From Enterococcus dispar ATCC 51266 (GTDB lineage: Bacteria; Bacillota; Bacilli; Lactobacillales; Enterococcaceae): DNA of 64,000 bases. The translations under genes were made by a program, and so were the position numbers. Positions within the stretch are counted from its first letter, which is position 1; the number at the start of each line of letters is the position of its first letter. Under the pieces are notes generated by a model. The model made no database searches. It was given only the letters and a program-made list of their open reading frames with translations, and was not told the origin of the DNA. This document shows positions 24,351-33,779 of this stretch, piece by piece. The DNA lies in assembly GCF_000406945.1 (NCBI RefSeq), contig NZ_KE136354.1, positions 1,201,207-1,265,206 on the forward strand. Direction: 5' to 3'.

Positions 24351-25544
24351 CTAATCTTTATTGCGTTTGTTTTCAACAAATTTATGCATGCGACGCGCAG
24401 CTTCTTCTAAAATCTCCCAACTAGCTGCGTAGCTAATCCGAACATTTTCTGGTGCACCAAAGCCAGCACCGGTGACCAAAGCCACATGTCCTTCTTCTAA
24501 TAAATCTTCTACAAAGACATTGACGTCATCATATCCGCACATTGCCATTGTTTTTTTGATATTTGGAAATAGATAAAAGGCACCTTGTGGTTTTTTCACT
24601 TCGACACCTGGAATTGCCGCAATTAGAGGATACAACTTGTTTAAGCGCTCTTCAAAAGCAACCCGCATTTTTTCTACTGAACTTTGATCACCAGTTAAAG
24701 CTTCAAGAGCAGCATATTGACTAGCAGCCGTAGGATTACTTGTTGATTGGGAAGCAATGGTTGTCATCGCTTTAATGATTTTGGCATTACCCACAGCAAA
24801 ACCAATTCGCCAGCCGGTCATGGAATAAGTTTTTGAAACACCATTGATAATAATTGTTTGCTTAGCAATAGCATCTGACAATGTGGCAATCGGTGTGAAT
24901 TCATTATTGTCATAAACCAAACGACCATAAATATCATCTGCGACAATTAGAATATCATTTTCCACGGCCCAGTTGCCAATTGCAGTTAATTCTTCTTTGG
25001 TATAAATCATTCCGGTAGGATTTGAAGGTGAGTTAATGATTATCGCAACAGTTTTATCTGTTCGTGCCTGTTCCAGTTGATCGACAGTAACTTTAAAGTC
25101 GTTTGCAAAGGAACCTTTTACGTAAACAGGGGTACCTTCCGCTAGCTTTACTTGTTCACCATAACTAACCCAATACGGGACCGGAATGATAACTTCATCC
25201 CCTTTATCCAAAATAGCTTGAAACAAGTTATATAGCGCATATTTTGCGCCGTCTGTCACAATCGTTTCATCTACCGTATACTCAAGTCCGTAGTAATTCT
25301 TCATATAATCAACCACAGCTTGACGTAATTCTGGAATACCAGCAGATTGGGTGTAAAAACTTGCTTGGCCAGAAGTAATAGCAGCAATAGCCGCTGTTTC
25401 AATGTTTTCAGGTGTAGTAAAGTCTGGTTCACCAACTGTTAAGCTTAAAACATCTACACCTTGAGCTTTTAATGCTTTTGCTTTGGCTGCCGCTGCCAGG
25501 GTGACAGATGGTTCTAATTTTTGGGCCCGTTGCGATAATTTCAT
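24351..25544 (-). CDS. aspB: Pyridoxal phosphate-dependent aspartate aminotransferase (AspB-type)
   Basis: The 397-residue class I aminotransferase shows the subgroup I-gamma pattern: [42 protein letters not shown] (substrate Asn), DDIYGRLVY (Asp-Tyr of the cofactor site), [16 protein letters not shown] with the Schiff-base Lys, and a conserved Arg in NVRISYA. It interconverts aspartate and oxaloacetate with glutamate/2-oxoglutarate, which would also feed the Asn-tRNA synthetase gene downstream. The third in-frame ATG is chosen because AAGGAG lies 9 bases upstream; two earlier ATGs abut it. Confidence 0.95.
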   Translation of the reverse strand: MKLSQRAQKLEPSVTLAAAAKAKALKAQGVDVLSLTVGEPDFTTPENIETAAIAAITSGQASFYTQSAGIPELRQAVVDYMKNYYGLEYTVDETIVTDGAKYALYNLFQAILDKGDEVIIPVPYWVSYGEQVKLAEGTPVYVKGSFANDFKVTVDQLEQARTDKTVAIIINSPSNPTGMIYTKEELTAIGNWAVENDILIVADDIYGRLVYDNNEFTPIATLSDAIAKQTIIINGVSKTYSMTGWRIGFAVGNAKIIKAMTTIASQSTSNPTAASQYAALEALTGDQSSVEKMRVAFEERLNKLYPLIAAIPGVEVKKPQGAFYLFPNIKKTMAMCGYDDVNVFVEDLLEEGHVALVTGAGFGAPENVRISYAASWEILEEAARRMHKFVENKRNKD

Positions 25545-25634
25545 ACTCATCATCTCCTTAACAAAATTAAAAAATTCGTGAAGCGGTTATTTTAACCGAA
25601 ATTATTTTTTCGGAATAACAAACAATATTCTGAC

Positions 25635-26138
25635 TTACACATCTTTAATAACTTTTACTTCTTCTCCTTTTTCAAAGGACAATAAATAATAAGTAATCTG
25701 CCCCGCTTTGTCAGTAGCCATGACTTCCCAAACAGGCTTTTTATCATAAATACCCAGTTCCGCCTTTTTAGCCGTTTGACTATGAAAAGTATTATTAACT
25801 AAAGCTTTTGCTTTATCAGCCGTGATACCTTCTTTTTGCGGCAATACCGTAATTTTATCGCCGGACTTTGGCACAATTACCGCAATTTCTTGTCCTTTTT
25901 TATCGCTGCCAATTAAACTAAAATAAGTTTGTTGCCGGTTATACCAGTAAAATTCGTCTACGTTCACTAAGTCAGTGTGTTTTTTTGCTAAAGCTGTCGC
26001 TTCTTTTTTTGCTTGTTGCATCGGACTTTGTGCTTTCAGATAACCCAAAATGCCCAATGCAATTATTACGACTAAAACACCGGAAATAATAAACAAAATC
26101 AGTTCCTGGCGTTCTTCTTTTGCCAAGTTTTTTTTCAC
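25635..26138 (-). CDS. ypmB: YpmB-like DUF5590 membrane-anchored protein
   Basis: The 167-residue protein has an N-terminal membrane anchor (about 14-34) and an outside domain with two PepSY-like halves (AKKEATALAKKHT and ITADKAKALVNNTF, followed by KPVWEVMATDKAG). It matches the YpmB family both by sequence and by position between dinG and aspB. The function is unknown; PepSY-like folds often act as inhibitors or chaperones outside the membrane. The ATG at 26138 follows a GGAG region 7-8 bases upstream. Probably in one transcript with dinG, 81 bases upstream. Confidence 0.85.
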   Translation of the reverse strand: MKKNLAKEERQELILFIISGVLVVIIALGILGYLKAQSPMQQAKKEATALAKKHTDLVNVDEFYWYNRQQTYFSLIGSDKKGQEIAVIVPKSGDKITVLPQKEGITADKAKALVNNTFHSQTAKKAELGIYDKKPVWEVMATDKAGQITYYLLSFEKGEEVKVIKDV

Positions 26139-26219
26139 AGGTTGACGCTCCTTTTGTGATAATTGCTTTTAATTATAGCAGATTTTAACTAAAAAAGTTT
26201 TTCAATCCCACAAAATCCA

Positions 26220-28970
26220 TTAATCTTTTAGAAATTTTGTAATCTCCAAGGTCATCTCTAATAGTGACAGTTCGTTAATGACAACTTTTTTAGGGATAGC
26301 CTGTCGCAATTGTTTCCCATAGGTGGTATTTACAAAGCGTCTATCTAAAACCACCATCACACCTCGATCTTTAGGGGAGCGGATCAGGCGTCCATAAGCT
26401 TGCCGTAATTTCAACATCGCATTTGGCAAAGATTCCTCATAAAAAGGATCTGCTCCAATGGAACTCAAAAAATCGTAGCGGGCATGAACAAATGGCCGCT
26501 TGGGATTTTCAAAAGGCAAGCGCGTTACAATGACTAATTCTAACTGTTCCCCCGGCAAATCAATCCCTTCCCAAAAACTATCGGTCCCAAATAAAATTCC
26601 TGCATCACTTTGGCTAAAACGCTTCAACAGTTTATCTCGACTACCCCCTATGCCTTGTGCGAGAATTTCTCGTCCATTTTCCAAAAATTTTAAATGCATC
26701 TTTTCATATACTTTTTGTAAAACTTCATGAGAAGTAAATAATACTAGCGCGGGGCGATTAAAATCTTTCAATAAGATTGTTAAATTTTCAGCTAAAAAAT
26801 CACTATATTCACTCGGAGAAAGCTGCGGAATATGGGTAGCTTTAATAGGAACTAAAATTTCTGTCTGCTTATCATAATCAAAAGGCGCAGGAATAATCTT
26901 TAAATTGGCAGCAGGCAATCCTAATCTTTTGGCAAATAAATTGCGATCTTTGGTAAGTTTTAAAGCCCCTCCAATGTAAACAATTTTTTCAAAGCGAGAA
27001 TACCATTTTGTCTGTGGCAAAATGGCCGCTTCAAAATCAGTCACTTGAAAAGTCAAACCATGCTGATTTTCTCTTCTTAATACCCAATGAATGTAACGTG
27101 GCGTAAAATCATGACAAAAACGTTGCATGACCCTTTTATGTTTGGCTAAATCATTGAATAGCTCATCTAAAATTGCAAAATCAAATTGTGCCATGGTTCC
27201 CCAAGCAAACTGTCGTTTCTGAATAAATTGTTGCCAACTATCTCGAATTTCAGCACTTTCCTGCAAAAACAGTTCAATTTTTTTGAAACACTTCATCGTC
27301 TTTTTATCAAACTTAACAAAATCTTCTGCCGTAACAATCTCTTGATGCTCCGCTAACTCTTGAGCTAATAAATCTGCGAGCATCTCATAACTAGCTCCAA
27401 GTTCCTTCAACTCTTCTTGCAAGAGATTTACCAATCTTTTTCCCTCAAGTTCTTCTTTTAGCCAGTTATCGAGTCTTGCAAAAAGACCATCCTCACCTAA
27501 GACTTGCTGTACCTTCTTCTCAAAAGAAAATGTATTAAAAGATTCAGCAGCAATTCTTTCGCAGATTGTAGGTAAATGGTGTGCCTCATCAACAATAAGA
27601 TAAGGAGATTGTGGTAATAATGGTTCTTGGCGCAAACTTTCTTGAGCGAGAAAAGCATGATTAATAATTAAACAATTACTTTCTTGCATTTGACTATTCA
27701 AAAATTTTAAAAAATCATGGGGATAAAAAGGCGACTTAGGTGATAAATAATTCACCCCACGATGCGCCACATCTTGAAAGAAGAGATGGTTTAAATTAAT
27801 TAAATTAAGTTCGCCAAAATCTCCAGTTGTGGTTTTTGTTAACCATACTAAAACCGCCATCTGATAAAGAGCGTATTGTTTTTGCGATACTGGACTAAGT
27901 AACGTTTGTTTAAATCTTGCCAAGTCTAAATAATGCCGTTTACTTTTCACTACAACCGCTTGTATTTTTTGCTCTAAAAAACGATTAAGTAGAGGGATAT
28001 CTTTTTTTATGATTTGCTCTTGTAATAATAAAGATACTGTACTTACGATAACGGGATTTTCGGGTGTGGCTAAAAAACTAGCTGGTAGCAGATAGCCAAT
28101 TGTCTTGCCCATGCCAGTCGCTGCTTCAATTAGTAAATCTTTTGTCTCATCTTGGGTAAAGTGCTGATAGACTAAATTCATTAAACGAGCCTGCTCTTTG
28201 CGAAAAGATAATTCATTTTGATAGAGCTTTTCTTTTTGGCTTTTCTTTTGAGGATATTTTTTTTGATAATAACTATCTTCGTATAAAGTGATGGCTTTTT
28301 TTCTTAAAGCAATCCCTGCAACTATTTCCAACTCTTCTGACAATAGTGGGTTTTCCTTTAGTTGTTGCTGATAAATATTTTTTATATAGTCACCGGTCTG
28401 CATAGCTGTTAGTATCGCCAATTCGCTGATAGTCTGTAGCGTTACTAACGGCAATTGCCGCATTACCGCTTCAATATAGAGCAATAGTGCTGCAGTAACT
28501 TCTGCATCACTATCGGCTTGATGCGGATTATCATGTTGCAAACCAAAACTTTCCGCCAAATCACTTAACCGAAAGCTACTTTCCTCAGGTAAAAAAATTT
28601 GCGCTAATTCTACAGTATCGATGCCAGAAATTTTCAGTGGGGTCACACCACAACGCTTTAGTTCAGCATTTAAAAATTGATAATCAAAAAAAATATTATG
28701 CGCTACAAAAACCGTATCCGCTAAAAGATCCGCGATAATAAATGCTACATCCTCAAAATAAGGCGCTTTTTGGACGCGACCATTTGAGATATGCGTTAAA
28801 TTTTGAATTTGTTTGGGAATCTTTCTTCCCGGATTAATATCAGTAGCAAAACGATTGATTAGACGGCCATTTCTAATCAAAACACAGCCAATTTGGATAA
28901 TGTGATCAACTTTGGGGTCGGTACCTGTTGTTTCAATATCCACCACGGCATACGTTGTATTTCGGTTCAT
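26220..28970 (-). CDS. dinG: DinG-family helicase-like protein with N-terminal DnaQ-type exonuclease
   Basis: The 916-residue protein joins a DEDDh exonuclease (1-170: VVDIETTG with Asp11/Glu13, VAHNIFFD, HQADSDA) to an SF2 XPD/DinG-like ATPase. That part has Walker A ATGMGKT at 284-290, VIVSTVSLLLQEQ, LIVDEAHHLP, and C-terminal LFGTDSFWEGIDLPGEQL and QAYGRLIRS. The four iron-sulfur cysteines of proteobacterial DinG are not evident. In S. aureus this form is reported as a 3'-5' exonuclease rather than a helicase. It likely acts in DNA repair. AGGAG is 10 bases before the ATG. First gene of the dinG-ypmB-aspB-asnS group. Confidence 0.93.
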   Translation of the reverse strand: MNRNTTYAVVDIETTGTDPKVDHIIQIGCVLIRNGRLINRFATDINPGRKIPKQIQNLTHISNGRVQKAPYFEDVAFIIADLLADTVFVAHNIFFDYQFLNAELKRCGVTPLKISGIDTVELAQIFLPEESSFRLSDLAESFGLQHDNPHQADSDAEVTAALLLYIEAVMRQLPLVTLQTISELAILTAMQTGDYIKNIYQQQLKENPLLSEELEIVAGIALRKKAITLYEDSYYQKKYPQKKSQKEKLYQNELSFRKEQARLMNLVYQHFTQDETKDLLIEAATGMGKTIGYLLPASFLATPENPVIVSTVSLLLQEQIIKKDIPLLNRFLEQKIQAVVVKSKRHYLDLARFKQTLLSPVSQKQYALYQMAVLVWLTKTTTGDFGELNLINLNHLFFQDVAHRGVNYLSPKSPFYPHDFLKFLNSQMQESNCLIINHAFLAQESLRQEPLLPQSPYLIVDEAHHLPTICERIAAESFNTFSFEKKVQQVLGEDGLFARLDNWLKEELEGKRLVNLLQEELKELGASYEMLADLLAQELAEHQEIVTAEDFVKFDKKTMKCFKKIELFLQESAEIRDSWQQFIQKRQFAWGTMAQFDFAILDELFNDLAKHKRVMQRFCHDFTPRYIHWVLRRENQHGLTFQVTDFEAAILPQTKWYSRFEKIVYIGGALKLTKDRNLFAKRLGLPAANLKIIPAPFDYDKQTEILVPIKATHIPQLSPSEYSDFLAENLTILLKDFNRPALVLFTSHEVLQKVYEKMHLKFLENGREILAQGIGGSRDKLLKRFSQSDAGILFGTDSFWEGIDLPGEQLELVIVTRLPFENPKRPFVHARYDFLSSIGADPFYEESLPNAMLKLRQAYGRLIRSPKDRGVMVVLDRRFVNTTYGKQLRQAIPKKVVINELSLLEMTLEITKFLKD

Positions 28971-29185
28971 GATCAGCCATCTCCTAGTAAATTGATAATC
29001 GTAATAAAGGTTCTTTTGGAATTATACTATTTTTTCAATAGTCATGAAATAAAAACCTGCTTTTAATAAAAAGAGAATGTATTGGCGCCTGAAAAAAATA
29101 CGAAACCATCTCCTGACTAAAAAATAAAAGAAGCATGATAAGAGATACAAGCAAAATACTTTTTCGTAAATTGACCATAAAAAAA

Positions 29186-29213
29186 AAGCCTGACGAGAAA
29201 TCTCGTCAGGCTT
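29186..29213 (-). terminator. Rho-independent terminator of the cold-shock gene
   Basis: AAGCCTGACGAGA pairs with TCTCGTCAGGCTT, then TTTTTTT follows on the minus strand. Confidence 0.92.
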
Positions 29214-29229
29214 ATAAGTTTAATTTAAA

Positions 29230-29430
29230 TTAAGCTTTGTTAACGTTTGTTGCTTGAGGGCCACGTTGACCTTCTTCAACATCAAATGTTACTGCTTGGC
29301 CTTCTTCTAAAGTTTTGAAGCCGTCGCCTTGGATAGCTGAAAAGTGAACGAATACATCGTTACCGTCTTCTGCTGTAATGAAACCAAAACCTTTGTCTGC
29401 GTTGAACCATTTAACTGTACCTGTTTGCAT
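29230..29430 (-). CDS. Cold-shock protein (CspA family)
   Basis: The 66-residue protein is a single OB-fold cold-shock domain with RNP1 (KGFGFI) and RNP2 (VFVHFSAI) RNA-binding motifs. It binds single-stranded RNA and DNA and acts as an RNA chaperone. The start is the ATG at 29430 with AAGGAGG 9 bases upstream; an extended frame to 29457 covers that site and is not used. A leader of about 120 bases and an extended -10 promoter precede it. The csp letter cannot be assigned. Confidence 0.95.
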   Translation of the reverse strand: MQTGTVKWFNADKGFGFITAEDGNDVFVHFSAIQGDGFKTLEEGQAVTFDVEEGQRGPQATNVNKA

Positions 29431-29565
29431 ATTAAAAATCCTCCTTGTGTGAAACACACGTATTTGTGCAATTCCTTGTATCCGGTGAAAAAGTGGAAGA
29501 TGTTTAAATATGAAACAAGCTTGCCATTAATTACCTTTACAATAACTACAAAAAGAATTGTACCA
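29431..29565 (-). promoter_or_regulatory. Cold-shock gene promoter and 5' leader
   Basis: An extended -10 (TGG-TACAAT) lies at 29557-29565, giving a leader of about 120 bases. A GTGTG/CACAC hairpin (29447-29459) sits directly before the AAGGAGG site. Long leaders that change fold with temperature are known for cspA genes. The 29566-29732 stretch shows no gene. Confidence 0.55.
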
Positions 29566-29732
29566 CATATATTTTATAAAAGCGAATTTATTTTGACTAA
29601 ATGTTAAGAAGAATTAATAAAAATTCTAAAAACATGATGAACAGTGGGATTAGAGCCTCACTCAACTATTTTTTGCGTAGTCTTAATAAACCGTAATTTA
29701 TTTTTTGATAACTAATAGCTCTCCAAGAAACT

Positions 29733-29764
29733 AAAAAGACCGTTTCGTACGAAACGGTCTTTTT
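29733..29764. terminator. Perfect 32-base palindromic terminator
   Basis: AAAAAGACCGTTTCGT is followed by its exact complement ACGAAACGGTCTTTTT, giving T tracts on both strands. It ends the baeRF gene on the minus strand. Confidence 0.85.
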
Positions 29765-29778
29765 AGATCTAACTTTAA

Positions 29779-30900
29779 TTAATACCGCAAAATCGCGGTT
29801 AAACTCTTTTCATCTGGTGCATCTTTTTGATCTAAAATGAAGACTTTACCACTATTTTTGACCACGTCTGCTGCCAACTTGTTCAAAACTTGGCGCCGAT
29901 CATATTCGGTATCAGGATCTTCGCCAAAACCATCAACGAGATTAGAAGTTGCGATAAATAAATGGGAAATGCGGCCTTCTTTAGCTGCCAAAGCAATATC
30001 TGGCAATTGATCTACAAATTTTTTATCCAAAAGTTTTTGATAAGAAGCGACTTCTGTTTGTGATAAAGTTGTAGTAATCTCATTTAAATCTTCTTTAATT
30101 TTTTTTATGTCTACTTGTGCTGGTGAGCCCGATATAGCTGCATCAGAGCGATAATAGGAAGTTTTAGCGTACTTCTTGAACATCGTTTGATTTTCTGGCA
30201 AAGCATACAAATAAAGTGGATAATTTTCGGGATTTTTAAACGTATCCTTAAAGAACGTATCTACCGCCTGGTAATAGTTGACCCAATCGATTTCCACTTC
30301 TTCATCCTTGGCATTGACACCATGATAAGCAATACCTTCTTTGGAGCCGGCTTGGCTTCCCTGTGAGCTGTAATTCAAGTTTCCCCCGGTTAACTCATCA
30401 CCTAAAGCAGTTTTCACATCAATTGGGGCCCCCTCAGGTAAAGTGACCTCGCTGATTTCTTTATTATCGACAAAATAAAGTTTCATCGAATCACGATTTA
30501 AAGCTAACAAGTAGTAAGTATAGTTGAATTGACCATTTTTAATAAATGCCAATAAATATGGTAAATCGCCTACATAATATTGATCATCTACGGCAATGTT
30601 CAAGCGATGAACTAGCGTTTCTTCGGGTGATAAGAAAACGGCAACACTTTTAGTACCACTGCGCCAGAAGGAAGCATCTGCTAAGAGGACATCAATTTTA
30701 TCTTGAATTTTTTTCCATTCTTTTTCAGGATATTTCTTTTCAAAACGTTTTTTGGCTTCTTTGGCAAAGTTTTTAAATTTTATTTGATCTTTTTCTACAT
30801 CTTGATGGGCAACATGTGTATTTAGCATAATCGTAACAAAAGGCCCTTTTTCAAGATCAGCAGTTAACTGCTGCAAAACTTCATTTCCAACTTTGGTCAT
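29779..30900 (-). CDS. Bacterial archaeo-eukaryotic release factor-like protein (baeRF family)
   Basis: The 373-residue protein has the baeRF plan: an N-terminal domain (FVTIMLNTHVAHQDVEKDQIKFKN, WRSGTKSVAVFLSPEE), a middle RNase-fold domain (YYLLALNRDSMKLYFVD with the strongly conserved LNRD/S pattern) and a C-terminal eRF1-like domain (LDKKFVDQLPDIALAAKEGRISHLFIATSN). These bacterial relatives of eRF1/Dom34 lack a GGQ loop and are predicted, not shown, to act at ribosomes. It is monocistronic. The ATG has AGGAGG 8 bases upstream. The family subgroup (probably 6) is uncertain. Confidence 0.72.
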   Translation of the reverse strand: MTKVGNEVLQQLTADLEKGPFVTIMLNTHVAHQDVEKDQIKFKNFAKEAKKRFEKKYPEKEWKKIQDKIDVLLADASFWRSGTKSVAVFLSPEETLVHRLNIAVDDQYYVGDLPYLLAFIKNGQFNYTYYLLALNRDSMKLYFVDNKEISEVTLPEGAPIDVKTALGDELTGGNLNYSSQGSQAGSKEGIAYHGVNAKDEEVEIDWVNYYQAVDTFFKDTFKNPENYPLYLYALPENQTMFKKYAKTSYYRSDAAISGSPAQVDIKKIKEDLNEITTTLSQTEVASYQKLLDKKFVDQLPDIALAAKEGRISHLFIATSNLVDGFGEDPDTEYDRRQVLNKLAADVVKNSGKVFILDQKDAPDEKSLTAILRY

Positions 30901-31022
30901 AAAACATTACCTCCTAAAAATAATGAATAACACTACAATAAAAGTGTAACACGCTTACATTTTTACATAAAGTAATACGACCTTTGTCTAAAATTTATCT
31001 AAATGGACGCTGCGAGTTTCTC

Positions 31023-31052
31023 TTTACAAAAACAAACGCATGTTCGTATAAT
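31023..31052 (+). promoter_or_regulatory. SOS promoter with DinR/LexA box
   Basis: -35 TTTACA (31023-31028), 18-base spacer, -10 TATAAT (31047-31052). The spacer holds CAAACGCATGTTCG (31033-31046), one base from the Gram-positive CGAAC-N4-GTTCG operator. A bound LexA would block RNA polymerase directly. Confidence 0.85.
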
Positions 31053-31076
31053 AGAATAGAGAAAGTAGGTGATGAG

Positions 31077-32411
31077 ATGACTGCTAATTTTGATTACCGG
31101 AAAGAAATTATTCAAGATATTTTATTTATTGACGTGAAATCATTCTACGCAACAGTTGAGTGCGTTATGCGCGGATTAGATCCTTTAACTACGCGTCTAG
31201 TGGTGATGAGTAGTGAAGATAATACCGGTAACGGCTTAATTCTGGCTTCTTCGCCAGCCGCAAAAAATGAACTAGGAATAACCAATGTCACGCGTGCCGA
31301 TAATTTACCAGATGATCCCACCCTGTGGAAAGTTCCTCCTCGCATGAGTCTATATATTAAAGAAAATGTGCGTTTTAATGAAATTTTCCAGCAATATGTT
31401 ACCGATGAAGATTTACTTTCTTATTCTATTGATGAATCCATTTTGGATGTCACTCATTCTTTAAATCTCTTTTATCCTGACACTACTGAATCTCGTTACA
31501 TGAAACGCATGCGGCTAGCCTGCCATATCCAAAACGAAGTCAAAGAAAAATTGGGATTAGTTTTATCGATTGGAATTGGCGACAATCCCCTTTTAGCAAA
31601 ATTGGCTTTGGATAATTTTTCTAAATATAATACAAATTTTATCGCCGAAATACGCTATCAAGATATTTTAACTAAAGTTTGGTCTATTCCCGAATTAACT
31701 GATTTTTGGGGAATAGGAAATCGCATGAAAAAAAGACTTTACCAATTAGGTATTGATAGTGTTAGACAGCTTGCTAACAGCGAACCTAACCTATTACAAC
31801 AGCATTTTGGTATTTTAGGTCTGCAACTGTATTATCACGCTAACGGCATTGATCGCACTATCCTTTCGGAAAAAGTCCCTCCGACCAAAGAAAAGTCTTA
31901 TGGTAATCGTCAAGTTTTGCCAAAAGATTATACCCATCAAAGTGAGATTGAAACAGTCATAAAAGAAATGGCCGAACAAGTTGCTATTCGTATTCGCCGC
32001 CACAATTGTTTAACCCAATGTGTCGCATTATATATTGGGACTAGCCGTGGTAAAGAAACAGATAGCTTTTCCCATCAAATGAAAATTACAGCCACTGATA
32101 ATACTAAATCATTAGTAAACCATTGTCTGACAATTTTTCGCCAATATTATACGGGTCAAATTGTCAGGCATGTTGGAGTCAGCTATTCCCAACTTATTTT
32201 TACCAATGCCAAGCAACTAAATTTATTTTCACCACCAGAAGTCCAAATAAATGAAGAACGCTTAGATAAAACAATTGATAAAATTCGAGCAAAGTATGGT
32301 TTTGCTGCCATTATCCATGCCACAAGTAAATTAGATGGTGCACGCAGTCTTGCCCGTAGTCACTTAGTCGGTGGTCATAATGGCGGTGCCGGCGGCTTAG
32401 ACGGTTTATAA
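31077..32411 (+). CDS. Y-family DNA polymerase, UmuC/UvrX type
   Basis: The 444-residue protein is a translesion polymerase: the palm begins with LFIDVKSFYATVEC (metal ligand Asp19), the second catalytic site is YSIDES (Asp119-Glu120), followed by the helix-hairpin-helix WGIGNRMKKRLYQLGIDSV and the little-finger domain (about 230-350). It belongs to the UmuC/UvrX group of Firmicutes rather than DinB. The start is ATG 31077, AGTAGGTG upstream; a longer frame would run through the promoter. Expression should be SOS-induced by the operator described. The YolD-like partner often next to such genes is absent here. The tail is Gly-rich (GGHNGGAGG). Confidence 0.9.
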   Translation: MTANFDYRKEIIQDILFIDVKSFYATVECVMRGLDPLTTRLVVMSSEDNTGNGLILASSPAAKNELGITNVTRADNLPDDPTLWKVPPRMSLYIKENVRFNEIFQQYVTDEDLLSYSIDESILDVTHSLNLFYPDTTESRYMKRMRLACHIQNEVKEKLGLVLSIGIGDNPLLAKLALDNFSKYNTNFIAEIRYQDILTKVWSIPELTDFWGIGNRMKKRLYQLGIDSVRQLANSEPNLLQQHFGILGLQLYYHANGIDRTILSEKVPPTKEKSYGNRQVLPKDYTHQSEIETVIKEMAEQVAIRIRRHNCLTQCVALYIGTSRGKETDSFSHQMKITATDNTKSLVNHCLTIFRQYYTGQIVRHVGVSYSQLIFTNAKQLNLFSPPEVQINEERLDKTIDKIRAKYGFAAIIHATSKLDGARSLARSHLVGGHNGGAGGLDGL

Positions 32412-32429
32412 AAGCTTACGCAATAAAAA

Positions 32430-32474
32430 ACTACTTTTGGATAATTGAACTTTTACCAAAAGTAGTTTTTTTAT
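32430..32474 (+). terminator. Rho-independent terminator after the Y-family polymerase
   Basis: ACTACTTTTGG pairs with CCAAAAGTAGT, followed by TTTTTTT. Confidence 0.88.
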
Positions 32475-32574
32475 AAGAAAAGGAATTATATTTTTTAACC
32501 AAAAAGAAGTGGGATATACCAATGAGTTTGGCTATCACTTCACGAACTAGTTTTTTCTTATTTTACGCATTTAT

Positions 32575-33507
32575 TTAACGATTGATGGATCGGGAAACAC
32601 GATTTAAAGTATGGCGCATGCCACGAATAGCCACAGACATCTCGAAAATATTTTCTGCAGGTGCCATCCCACCGTAACCAGCATCGCCAATATGTTGTAA
32701 ATCAACACCACAAATTTTATTGGTAATAGCCATTTGGCGTAATGTTTCGGGGCGTGCACTTTCCTGACTGGTTCCAATTGCAGTCATTGTTAATAAGTCG
32801 TTTTCTTTTGCCAATTTTACGGCTTCAATTAAATCTTGTTCTAAAAAGCCCTGTATCGTCCCCACAGCTGGCAGCAATAAAACATCTACGCCTGCTTTGG
32901 CATAAGCCATAACAGCTTCTTTTGTTACCACGGCTTCACTTGAGCCGGCACTATGCATTTTGCCAGCAATAACCAATCCTGAAAAATTTTCTTTGGCTAT
33001 TTTCACTGCATCCGCAATTGCTGCATTGGTGACTCCAGTGCCTGGATTTCCAGTAAAACAGATAAAGTCAACACCTAGTTTTTCTGCTTCTTGAATCGTT
33101 TCAAGGGAACTTGTGCGGCCTTTTGAAATCACAACTTGTTCACTCATTAAATCTAAATCTGCTGGAATCGGTTCCAAATTAATTCCAATTGGTCGGCCAG
33201 TTAATTTTTTTAAAGTAGGAATAGGATTTTCAATCACCGTATTTTCATCAAAAACCATTTCTGGCGTTAAATTGGGCATACCAAAAACTACCGGACGAAA
33301 ACAATCAAAACCGTTTAATAAAATAAGATCCGCGCCAAAAGAAGCTGCCACTTCTGCATTGGTAATATCACCGGCTTGAGGGATTGTTTGAACAACCGTT
33401 TCCGTTACAATGACACGTCCTTCACTGGCTTTGATGGATTGTTTCAATTCTTGCGCACTCATTTTTTTGACATCACTATAATCTGCACTAATTAATCGTT
33501 TTACCAT
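32575..33507 (-). CDS. TIM-barrel protein of the DUF7916 kind (PTS-associated)
   Basis: The 310-residue protein is a predicted alpha/beta barrel with repeated strand-helix units: GRVIVTETVVQ, ADLILLNGFD, GRPIGINLEPI, VDFICFTGNPGTGV, GLVIAGKMHSAG, GVDVLLLPAVGTIQG and LLTMTAIGTSQES. I place it in the family now called DUF7916, related to phosphonomutase or phosphate-binding barrels and often found with sugar PTS genes. No reaction can be given. The ATG at 33507 has GAGGAAG upstream. The frame extends to 33540 without a better site. The intergenic DNA on its 5' side (33508-33667) has an 8-bp inverted repeat and no gene. Confidence 0.65.
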   Translation of the reverse strand: MVKRLISADYSDVKKMSAQELKQSIKASEGRVIVTETVVQTIPQAGDITNAEVAASFGADLILLNGFDCFRPVVFGMPNLTPEMVFDENTVIENPIPTLKKLTGRPIGINLEPIPADLDLMSEQVVISKGRTSSLETIQEAEKLGVDFICFTGNPGTGVTNAAIADAVKIAKENFSGLVIAGKMHSAGSSEAVVTKEAVMAYAKAGVDVLLLPAVGTIQGFLEQDLIEAVKLAKENDLLTMTAIGTSQESARPETLRQMAITNKICGVDLQHIGDAGYGGMAPAENIFEMSVAIRGMRHTLNRVSRSINR

Positions 33508-33667
33508 TTTTCTTCCTCTTTCTTTACGGATGGTTCGCATCCTTTGTTACATCACAAAATAATCGTATTTACCTGAATTAATAAATTATCTGAAATGATT
33601 CTTCCTTAGCCAATACAAAGCTCCCTTAAGCAGAAATGTCCACCGTTATGACATGGCTAAGCAACAA

Positions 33668-33697
33668 TTGACCTGATTAGGAATAATGCGTTATACT
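33668..33697 (+). promoter_or_regulatory. Promoter of tRNA-Arg
   Basis: TTGACC, 18-base spacer, TATACT, about 80 bases before the mature tRNA. A perfect ACTACTATT/AATAGTAGT hairpin (33738-33768) sits in the leader. Confidence 0.7.
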
Positions 33698-33779
33698 TGG
33701 ACACAGGTATTTAGCCTTTGAATAACAGGTTGCCACTACTATTAAGATATTAACGCAATAGTAGTTTCTACGTGGTTAT

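Noticed and set aside
24296-24379. N-terminal extension of asnS overlapping aspB
   Set aside because: AGGAGA precedes the GTG at 24295 and family members start there. The extension has no synthetase similarity.
26220-28970. Naming the DinG-like protein as an active iron-sulfur helicase
   Set aside because: The cysteine cluster is not visible and the Staphylococcus form with the same exonuclease fusion is reported as an exonuclease.
30984-31076. N-terminal extension of the Y-family polymerase
   Set aside because: It would translate through the promoter and LexA box. The palm domain begins normally after ATG 31077.
33604-33661. Inverted repeat CTTAGCCA/TGGCTAAG with inner ATGTC/GACAT between the DUF7916 gene and the tRNA promoter
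   Set aside because: Arms are short and widely spaced with no T tract. It could be chance and no RNA family is recognised.
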